A DNA stretch of 64,000 nt from Liolophura sinensis (lineage: Eukaryota > Mollusca > Polyplacophora > Chitonida > Chitonidae): positions 4,590,001 through 4,654,000 of the forward strand of contig NC_088307.1 of the NCBI RefSeq assembly GCF_032854445.1. Reading direction: 5' to 3'. Numbering within the stretch: the stretch's first letter is position 1; every line of letters starts with the position of its first letter. Below are positions 55,447 through 64,000 of the stretch, piece by piece. The notes under the pieces were generated by a model. That model was not told the origin of the DNA and ran no database searches. It saw only the letters and a program-made list of their open reading frames with translations. Made by a program: the position numbers and the translations under genes.

Positions 55447-55674
55447 ATGTTTATTTATTCGATTAGTGTTTTACGCCGTACGAACATTTCACTTATACGA
55501 CAGCGGACAGCGTTATGGTGGGAGGAAGCCGGGTAGAGCCCGAGGGAAACCCACGACCATCCGCAGTTTGCTGTCAGACCTTCCCACGTACGGCCGGAGA
55601 GGAAGGCAGCACGACCTGGACTCACAGCGACCAAATGTTTGAGATCCTGGGACAATGCACCGCTCTAGTAACAG
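55447..55674 (-). repeat. SINE family A
   Basis: Minus-strand copy with TTTATTTATTCGATTAGTGT, TTATACGACAGCGGACAGCG, GAAACCCACGACCATCCGCA and a damaged head. Confidence 0.8.
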
Positions 55675-55679
55675 GTAAA

Positions 55680-58600
55680 TGTCCCCGACAACTCGCCTGA
55701 CATAAAGCCTACCTAAACCAGTCAGAGTTGGCTTCGTAGTTGGTGGCATGCCGATCACGTGCCACGGGAGCCACACTTTCTTTCAATGAACAAGCAAGGG
55801 TTCGTCGTCTAAGAATAAAGCCAGTTAATATCAAACATATAACCTGAAAAAAGTTTTAAGAAAAGATACAGTAGACAGTGAAATTTATGTGGATAGTATA
55901 TATTAAACATAAAACAAAATTTTGAACGGGAACAAAAAGTTCGTTTACACAATCTGAAACAAAGGGTTTTCAATACTACAAATATAAATAGTCTAGCGAC
56001 GAACATATTTCCGAAATTACTTGACTAGAAACATAACTAAACTGGTTCCTGCGTTGAATGGGTGAGCGAGTGCTTGGGGTTTAACGTCCTTCTTTCCTTG
56101 AGCATGAATATACTTGAACGACATACTTTACAACTTTATTTACTTCCACAAAAAAGCATACATGAAGAGCAGTTGTGTACCTCGTTGGCAAGTCTTACGC
56201 CATCCTGCCATAAATATATACACTCTGAAAGTATCTAATTCATTTCACATGGTATTCATAGAATTAGGTCTTCTGACTGATACCAGGAAGACTATGTTTT
56301 ATAACATGCTTCGGTAATGTTAGGTCATGGACAACAGAACAGCCTGCTAGAGTGAGTGAGTGAGTGCTTGGGGTTTAACGTCGTACTCAACAATTTTTCA
56401 GTCATATGACGACGAGCCTGCTAGACAATCAGTCAGTCATACGTAGCTTACTGGCCTGTAGCAATATCACATTCTACTGAGTAGTCACTCAGATAATATA
56501 GTACGAGCAGTCTGTCAATTTGACAGATTAGTCTTCGAAGTTTAGAAGTGTTTTTCGGTCCAACACAATGAGGACACTTTACAGGTATCCAGGGAGATAA
56601 CTATCGACTACATTTGGAGACTGAAGACAAGGCAGTCACTGTGAAAAAACCACAACGAAAAATACAAAAACAATCAATACTGTTGGTACACAAATGAAGG
56701 GGAATGGGCATTTTGACGACCGGTTTCTTTTAAACTTACTGTAAAGTTTTTGTTATGCATTTAATTAATACAAGCTCAAAATAAATATTTTGCAGGTTGG
56801 GCAAAGTTAAAATTACGGAATCAGTAAATAATGTCAGTAACTCAAGGACAACAAGGTCAGGGCGTATCTTCACTTCGTAATCAAATGGTAAAATTTTAAA
56901 CATGTACAACAGAAAGCAGTAAGTAAACACACGTATGTATAAGTTGGTTTATATTTGTCATTCTTTCAGTTTTACACTTCAGGAAGAAAAAGTGAACAGT
57001 ATAGTAAACTTATGAGTATACACCTAAAGCGACTGTCAGCTGTGCCTAAGAGAATTTTACAGCACCTCCATTTCTGTGTAAATGTTATGTATCTATAAAT
57101 TTTCATTGCTCTTTACGGTCCCCACAGAATGATATTTTCAGAATGATAAATCATCGAATTAGCGCGATCTACACAGATGTTCTGTTAATTGCCATAGCGA
57201 ATGTTCTAGTGGTGTTAACGTCACATACACTTTGTTTTTAGTTTTTCTTTTTCTTAGTACCCGGTTATGATATTGCAGAACAGTTATTACAATAGGAAAG
57301 GTATCTAATAGGTTGGACACTTCTAACCACTTATTATTCTATAAGTGTAAGGAGTGGAACAAATAATCATTTCGGAAATTCTGAATTGCTCTGTTGATTA
57401 GGCAGCATAAACATCATTTAATATTAAGAGCAATAATAAAAAGCACTAAAACAATGCTGGAAATAAGAACAGAGAAATCTCAAGAAAATACACAGTAAAA
57501 TGTGTAAAATTTTATAGCGTTCATAGTTGTGTAACTATAACAAATATTTACTATGTATATCGTTAGAATGTATCGCTCGATGTAGGATGTTTGTCCAGAT
57601 TTCTGCAGATACAAGTCAGATGCCACGAACTTGAACATGAAGGTGAACATTTACAACATTTCAAAACTGACCATCTTGAAAATAGCTGGCACTACCGGTA
57701 CCATTTATTGAATGATGCCAAACAGGCACAACAGCTAAAACATCACAAGATGCATACATAACATAAATAATTTTGATAAAAAGTTAATTTTGATAATAAA
57801 TTACAATTCTAACTGGCTTTTCATAGTCAGGGGCACACCCTAGAAGTGTATTCATCTAGGCTATCAATGAAGCTGTCAAAAAAACGAAACCACTTTATTC
57901 AATGTTCGACTCACCCTACTGTAAAACTGACTGAAGGGGGTCGACAATTAGGATCCATGGAACTGAGGGTGTGGAGGGAAGGGGTGTTTCAAGACACAGC
58001 TGTCTTGAAACCAAAATTGAGCACAACATACAAATATGGTAAAAACGTTTGTCAGCTTTGTCGACAGCTTAAGACACTGCAAGAGGTTCACTTTTTTATG
58101 CTTCATTTTCCACAAAACTAAAATCAGTCCACCATTAGTGGCTGTATATGTTATGTTGATTAGCAGATGACCAACTTTTACTCTGAACAAATATTTCAGG
58201 TGAAGCTGTGCAAACATATTTCCATTTCTTTGAAGTCTGAATTTCAACACTACCTAATTCCTGAACTTTTTCACATTTAACTGAGCAATTTTCAGTGTCA
58301 CTTATGCATCTTTTTAATATGTTTTTGGAGAGAAATCAACGTTGGTTGGGTTGGCCAATTTTAGGGGTTCACAAAATGTGGAATTTTATCAGTCTGCTAA
58401 GAATAATGCCCTCAGAATATGCTTGAATAAACTTTTTTGCAAATTTGCGAAATGTTGAAGAATTACAGTAAATGAAATTTTGAATGACTTAATTAATTTC
58501 ATATGGTTTCCCACAATGCCATCAGCACAAGTTAGAATACAGCCTTCAAGGCTGAATTGGTATTTGACGACCACATTTGACGACTAGTACATGTATGTCT
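55680..58600. other. Flank and probable 3' UTR of the ACBD6-like gene
   Basis: No coding exon is seen. Short SINE family C tail pieces lie at 56066-56100 and 56352-56417. On the minus strand AATAAA occurs at 57899-57894 and 57709-57704, about 0.7-0.9 kb after the ACBD6 stop, and either could end the transcript. The small open frames here have no domain signature. Confidence 0.4.
57894..57899 (-). terminator. Candidate polyadenylation signal of the ACBD6-like gene
   Basis: Minus-strand AATAAA about 716 nt after the stop codon. Other AATAAA hexamers lie further on, so the choice is uncertain. Confidence 0.25.
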
Positions 58601-58614
58601 GGTTAGCCTTAGCA

Positions 58615-58763
58615 CTATGTCCCCAGGGCCTGCTGCAATAGAGCGCTGATCTCTGGGGAGGGGTCCATGTCAGCCGGCAGCAATCCATCAGAGTCTGCGA
58701 TTTCCAGACTGGCCCAGTGACGCAACAGACTCTCCACGACTGGAGTGTGACCACAGGACACCG
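58615..58763 (-). CDS. ACBD6: ACBD6-like last exon
   Basis: 149 nt: VSCGHTPVVESLLRHWA, LEIADSDGLLPADMD, then PEISALLQQALGT and TAG (58617-58615). It completes one ankyrin repeat and most of another. Confidence 0.87.
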
Positions 58764-61700
58764 CTGTAACGGAGAGTCAGGTATAAATTTAATGCAGATT
58801 TAAATATATCAACTGTGATGAATTTCATTGTGTTTTTGTACATTAGTGTTTTAAACCATGCTATTTCATTAATGGAAGAGAAGCAATTTACGTATCGGTT
58901 ATTGGTAAAAAAGGTTCAAAGTCGATAAAATGAATGGAACGATCTCTAACTGCTACATAGGACAATTTTCAAGGTGACAATTTCAATTTGGTATAATTGT
59001 TTTTAAGCAAAACTTATTATGGGCTAGTCCAAGTGTTTTCTGGTCAAATCTCTTATATATCAGTCAACTTGGATTCAACTAGATAACTGTCTTGCATATA
59101 GTGAATTATCAACTGTGTATGGTATTAAGAAGTTTTGCCTTTATAAATAACTCAGGTAGGTTTACACACCCCGCCAGTTAAAATGGACTTGTCCATATTG
59201 ATAAATATGCAATATAAAAGGAGAAATTCTTTGGCCAAAATCCAGAGATGCAAACTTTGTACAAAAATTCAGAGAATGCATATAATTGAATTTATCCTTA
59301 ATTCTTTGATCAGTTACTCAAAAAAAAAAAGTTATGGATGACAACTTCTGTGTACGATCGGTGTAATATTTCAATGTAGGCACTATTAAACACTGTCGTG
59401 AAAAACGCACAGGTCTACAATACAAAAAAGCCGCCATTCGTCATGTCTCATCTTTTTCCTAGTTACTGTTCGCCAATTTTTGTATGTCACTCAAATAAGC
59501 TATAGGATAGAGGTAGGGGGAGATTACCAATGTTTCAGTACAGAAACTAACTAAAACCTTTAGAGTTGTGTCCCTTGTCCCTATAACTGTATAAAGCAGC
59601 GAAAAGTACTTTTGTCCCAAAAGCAATAATTCTGAAACAAAGTCTATACTTTTGCCACCAAAGACTCCTTTTTAGTTTAAGAATACATAACATGGTGCAT
59701 AATTTCTATTTATGTGAAAATAATTGTGCGGATAATTTTCACTTCTCAGACAGATTCTGGCACATCCTGCATGCTATTGAAAAAGAACTGAATTTGTCAC
59801 TTACCATAATGAAGGGGTGTTTGGCCATCAGCGTCCTGCAACAACGACAACATGATTACCATTATGCTCTTAGCTGTTCAACCATTATAGATATATGACT
59901 AACTTGGATCAAATAACATGCACGCAAAAATGCACTGAAAACGAGACCACAGGTAAACACGTCTCTGCTAAAGACACAGGTTGCGTCCCGACCATGAATG
60001 AAAACCGCAATGCTGACTGAAAGGAATGTCAGTTATCCTGCCATCCGATATCCTCTGCATGCAAGGTAAAGTAATAGGACCTATCATACTGGTTTCGTTA
60101 ACCAAAAATAATTTGTCTTGACACACTGTGTCATTTAACATGTATAAACGGGTGTAAAACACACAGGACCAGTCTTGCAATTTTCACAACCTGCACAATA
60201 TGAAAATAAAAGTTTGAAAAAGCTTTATTCCATAAAGAAAAAAAGTTATCCTAATACTTATTCTTCTACTACATCGGTTTATAACTGTGACTCTTGTAAC
60301 TCATTTTCAATACATTAATTTTCCACACCATTTTGTACATCCATTTGACAAAGGTTCTGCTGGGGAACACGTTGTTCAACAGTGTAATTATTTATTTATT
60401 TATTTGATCGGAGGGGATACCCTGTATTCAAGAATATTTCACTTACACGACAGCAACCAACAATGTGGTGGGAGGAAACCAGGCAGTGCCTGGAGGAAAC
60501 TTGTGACCATCTTCAGGTTGCAGGAAGAGCATCCAAAACACGACTGCAGAGGAAGCCAGCATGAGCTGGGCTTGAACTCATAACAATCACATTGGTGAGA
60601 GGCTTCTGGGTTGCTGCACACACTAGACTCTATTAACCACCTCAGTCTCCAATATGGTAATTAAGTGTGCAGCCAAGTTGGACACAACTGTGAAAACCAG
60701 CCTTATCATAGTACAGATGGAACAACAAGGCTTTAGCCCAGACTACAAGTTAATGGCAACCTTAAACCTTCTTACAGTCAGTGTTGGACAAGTATGCTCT
60801 GTGTAATACCTGTACGTTTGGATCAGCCCTGTTCTTCAGCAGTAACTCCACCATCTCCACAAACCCACGGTCAGCAGCCCAGTGTAGCAAAGCCATGCCC
60901 TTCAAAACACATGTATGGAGGCACTTACTCCTTTATACTGAGACATGTCATATACCCTCACAGAATCCATGTGGGCAATTTGTTACACCTATAATAAGGT
61001 GCCCAAAGAGGTAAATAGCACAAAATGAGATGAAAATTTCAGAAATTTTAAAACTGTGGTAACTTTGATTGATTATTACTATTCCATTCCTTGTTAATAA
61101 GCCATGTATTATAGGTAGCATATTCAGCCACATGTTGTATGTATTACAACATCTCAAATGTTAGCCCAAATACTGGGTCCAAACTAAAATGCAGTGTTTG
61201 ACAACATAATGACAACAACAAAATACACTATGTAATTAATTATTAATTAATGATAAAGTTAAACAGAAATAAATAATACATTACTATTAATGCCTAAAAT
61301 ATTGACAATTCATAAGTACTACAAATGAACTAATATTATTACTCATACAATAACAAAAACTTTCTAATGCCTATATTTTTTAAACTTAAAAAAACAAATT
61401 TGAAAAATGTAAGTGCTACTTTCTTTCTTCATAATTTACAAACAGCTAAAAGGTTTTCCTAAGTCATCAATGTTTTTCCACAATAAGATTGAATTAAGTG
61501 TATTTCAAAATAATTACTCTCAAGTTTCTTTCCCACATTAAAACTTTCCATCAGCCTTCGTATTTATAGTCAGACATGTCAGAAGGCAAACCTAAAGAGT
61601 TGAACTTGTCACCAATAGTTCAAAGGGTTCTCTCCCCTTTTTGTACCATCCAGCATTGTTGAAGGAGACCACATAAATAAAAGTGTAGACAACATTGTTT

Positions 61701-63044
61701 ATGTGTTGATGTATAGGTAACCTTTAATGTCATCCTTAAGAAATTCTTTGTTACGGTTAACCCATCCCTATCAGAAAAATTGGACTGGTCAGTAAGGAAT
61801 TTTTTGGTTTTATCTGGCTAATGAAAGAAATTAAGCGCCTACCTCTGCATCTTTGGCATTCACATCCAGGCCATGACTGGTCAAAAAGCTCTGCACCTTC
61901 TCTACATTACATTCCTTGCACCAATCAAAGACAGTCTTGTTTTCGTCAGTGATGTCATCATCTGGGTGGTACATGGTGCTCACGGAGACACCCGTGCCTC
62001 CTGTACCCAGGTCATCTTGCTCATCAGAATCCAGCTACAACACATGCACACACCGACTATTTAAGTCAGCTTGTTTTATGAAAATTTATTTGATTGTTGT
62101 GTAATGCTCTACACAAGAATTTTTCACTTATATGGTGACCAGTTTTATGGTAGCAAGAAACTATGAGTGCACAGAGTAAACCACCAATCTAAGGTGGTCT
62201 ATACTGACAAACTCTCTCATGTGGGTTTATAGAGGATACGGGGCCTCGGTGGCTCAGTTGGTTAGCGCGCTAGCGCAGCGTAATGACCCAGGAGCCTTTC
62301 ACCAGTGCGATCGCTGTGAGTTCAAATACAGCTCATGCTGCCTTCCTCTCTGGCCGTACGTGGGAAGGTCTGCCAGCAACCTGCGGATGGTCGTGGGTTT
62401 CCACCGGGCTCTGCCCGGTTTCCACCCACCATAATGCTGGCCACCGTCGTACAAGTGAAATATTCTTGAGTACGGCGAAAAACACCAATCAAATGAATAA
62501 ATAAATAAATATTATAGAGGATACTGGTTGAAGGCAAGCATATTGAGTACATCATAAAACACCAATCAAACAAATAAATAAAAGAAAAAGTCCCATCCAC
62601 ACTTGCAACATACCAAGCAAAGAAGCATAAATCTTCAGCCCTGATCCTGGCACCAAGACACATACTATATTAAATATGACAACACATTCATGACCGACAA
62701 GATCTCTTCCCACAAACAGCATGTAGCAAACCAACCCCTTCGCCACACCCAATCCTCAAGCAGCATATGCGCTTCATTATATGTGCACAAGTACATCTGT
62801 ACAAAGAGACTTGACACAGGTAAAATGTTAATATCTCAGCAGCCATCAATTATGTTGTGATAATAATCACACTGAATATACAGACTGCATGTACATGTAC
62901 ATTTTGAAATCTTTTTTTTTATTAAGACAGACGGAAAATAAAATAACCTTTGATTCCCAATCAGGCTCTAGCTTGGTTAATGCTGTCACATATTCTGACA
63001 TGGCCTGGTATCTGGACATTTGGCCTAGATTTCTCCAGGCTTTC
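58615..63044 (-). CDS. ACBD6: ACBD6-like acyl-CoA-binding/ankyrin-repeat protein, 3' five exons (5' end outside window)
   Basis: Coding exons on the minus strand: 63044-62948, 62034-61843, 60899-60810, 59835-59805 and 58763-58615. Phases join without a stop, giving about 185 C-terminal residues. The first exon carries the end of an acyl-CoA-binding domain (AWRNLGQMSRYQAMSEYV, LTKLEPDWESK). Next comes an acidic linker with STMYHPDDD, then FDWCKE. The ankyrin repeats follow: HGLDVNAKDAEG, MALLHWAADRGFVEMVELLL, NRADPNVQDADGQTPLHYA and DSDGLLPADMD, ending QQALGT. The order ACB domain, linker, two to three ankyrin repeats is that of ACBD6. ACBD6 binds long-chain acyl-CoA and is reported to support N-myristoyltransferase in vertebrates. 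The N-terminal half of the ACB domain lies beyond 64000. Plus-strand frames over these exons are shadows. Confidence 0.88.
59805..59835 (-). CDS. ACBD6: ACBD6-like 31-nt micro-exon
   Basis: It codes DADGQTPLHY and leaves in phase 1 (TAT G|GTAAGT; acceptor TTGCAG|GAC). The next exon completes the codon for Ala and continues AVSCGH, restoring the TPLHYA core of an ankyrin repeat. Confidence 0.85.
60387..60650 (-). repeat. SINE family A, diverged full length
   Basis: Minus-strand copy in an ACBD6 intron: TTATTTATTTATTTGATCGG, ATTTCACTTACACGACAGC, AGCCAGCATGAGCTGGGCTT; the head is strongly diverged. Confidence 0.75.
60810..60899 (-). CDS. ACBD6: ACBD6-like exon: ankyrin repeat
   Basis: 90 nt, phase 0-0, coding GMALLHWAADRG, VEMVELLLKNRADPNVQ. 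This is a classic ankyrin repeat (LHWAADRG / VELLL). Confidence 0.88.
61843..62034 (-). CDS. ACBD6: ACBD6-like exon: acidic linker and first ankyrin unit
   Basis: 192 nt, phase 0-0. LDSDEQDDLGTGGTG is a disordered acidic stretch. VFDWCKECNVEKVQSFL and HGLDVNAKDAE start the ankyrin region. Confidence 0.85.
62082..62217 (-). repeat. SINE family A-related, variant body
   Basis: TTTATTTGATTGTTGTGTAA, TTCACTTATATGGTGACCAG and GTAAACCACCAATCTAAGG. Same variant as 48294-48440. Confidence 0.55.
62238..62584 (+). repeat. SINE family A, full length, plus a tail fragment
   Basis: 62238-62513 is a well-kept copy: GGGGCCTCGGTGGCTCAGTT, GAGTTCAAATACAGCTC, GGATGGTCGTGGGTTTCCAC, TTCTTGAGTACGGCGAAAAA, (AAAT)n. 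A second 3' tail (TACATCATAAAACACCAATC) is at 62540-62584. Intron of the ACBD6-like gene, opposite in orientation to the gene. Confidence 0.88.
62948..63044 (-). CDS. ACBD6: ACBD6-like exon: end of the acyl-CoA-binding domain
   Basis: 97 nt, entering after one base of a split codon (TTTGCAG|GAAAGCC). It contains AWRNLG, helix residues SEYVTALTKLEPDW, and ends AAG|GTTATT, a weak but usable donor. Typical of the last helix of the ACB fold. Confidence 0.82.
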
Positions 63045-64000
63045 CTGCAAATAAAGAAAAACACACATGCATTAGTGTACACAGAAATCAAATGTTCTCC
63101 TTAGTCCAATGCTTTACCTTGGTCAAGGATTTACAATATCAAATTGGTGCTTACTCCTCTTTCCACCATGTTCATGCTAGATTTAGATCTCAGCCAGCAC
63201 AAGAAAAATTTGACCTTCTAAGCTGTGTGAGAAATGTGGGCTTCTTTAGGCTAAGATTACACTATATCAGAACTAATGTCCAGGGCCCGGTTGTTCAAAA
63301 CGGGTTTAAAACTTAATACCAGATTTAACTTTAAGCCAAGTCTTCAATTTTGTACTTAGCCTAAAAAAAAATTGTGTACCAGTGTATTAAATATGAACTA
63401 AAACTGCTGCTGTTATAGTTTGACTTTCATTGGCTTCTGAGCTTGGCTAAAATTTTAAATATAAAATATGACCTAATACCAGTATCAGCTAATACACTTT
63501 CAAACAACTGGGCCCAGCCGCATAACTGTAACACCATAAATGACCTTAAATTTGTTCCATGACTAACATGCCCATTTTTACCAATTCTGAGCATTCTACT
63601 GATTTTAGAGGTTTGCTTGGAACATGGGATGATCATATTCTACTAGAAAATGTAAGTTTCAGCACGCAAAATAATATTTATGGCATTTATTTGCCTCTAA
63701 AAATGCAATTTTGTGGGCGAAATTTTAGGTCATTTAAGGTATATGTTTTTCACCACAACTGCATTAGGTACCAATCGGGAACATGTTATGCATACTTAAG
63801 ATAAAGACAGCTAATATGTATCAAGTACTAGGCCTAATATGTAATTAGGCCTAGTTGTTCAATTACATGTAATTGAACAAAAACATGAGGGTTTACAAAT
63901 GGGTCTTACAATTTATTTCATTCACAGCCTTAGAAGCTCTCAGGCAGTATCAACTTGATTTAATTTGATAAATTTGATGCATTTTATAAATTTTCCTCAT
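63045..64000. other. ACBD6 intron, no further exon seen
   Basis: No ACB-domain exon could be found up to the window end on the minus strand. Two adjacent perfect inverted repeats lie at 63827-63879. The rest is AT-rich. Confidence 0.5.

Noticed and set aside
61873-62104. Plus-strand frames over the ACBD6 linker exon
   Set aside because: Antisense shadows of a phase-matched minus-strand exon with clear ACBD6-like content.

Overview
This is a window of animal nuclear DNA with many introns and no bacterial gene organisation. Coding sequence is confined to short exons with GT/AG borders, separated by introns full of SINEs and minisatellites. The commonest SINE has a tRNA-like head and an AAATA-type tail, and its 3' body reads roughly 'GCCGCCGTCGTATAAGTG ... 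CGGCGTAAAACACC'. This fits a lophotrochozoan, most likely a mollusc or brachiopod. The phylum is an inference; I could not search a database.

Four genes can be supported. (1) About 721-1199, plus strand: the last exon of a Cys-loop (pentameric) anion channel subunit of the glycine/glutamate/GABA receptor type. It holds TM1-TM4, the stop codon and a nearby AATAAA. (2) 9819-41241, plus strand: a complete 27-exon gene. Every splice phase joins without a break, giving 995 codons plus stop. It encodes a secreted protein with a signal peptide, eight Ly6/uPAR-type (LU, three-finger) domains, a Ser/Thr/Pro-rich mucin-like block and two short linkers. It ends right after the last domain, with no GPI signal or membrane segment. 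(3) 51378-43012, minus strand: a complete 5-exon gene for a secreted protein of about 204 residues with two mucin/CILP-type WxxW domains. A TATA-like box lies upstream. (4) 63044-58615, minus strand: the 3' five exons of an ACBD6-like gene (end of the acyl-CoA-binding domain plus C-terminal ankyrin repeats). Its 5' end lies beyond the window.

The LU gene is the main feature. In six of the eight domains each domain is coded by three exons, with phase-1 introns between domains and phase-0 introns inside, so a domain is a symmetric 1-1 cassette. Domains 1-2 and 3-4 look like a duplicated pair. Domains 7-8 are a second pair with a different extra cysteine and no intron between them. Intron 14 carries several decaying copies of the 3' part of a domain exon. 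One 72-nt exon is flanked by SINEs in opposite orientations.

The rest is repeats. There are at least three tRNA-derived SINE families, plus a head-sharing composite family; a roughly 740-bp element with long inverted ends made of ATCGAT-rich units; a dispersed family with a homeobox-like string; and minisatellites with periods of about 42, 46, 28, 57, 106, 66, 65 and 21 bp. The largest is a 2.6-kb array of 65-bp units in the last intron of the WxxW gene. Regions 1481-2470, 3220-4210, 5206-5717, 6941-7640, 49300-50050, 51510-53540, 53800-55080 and 55680-58600 show no recognisable genes.
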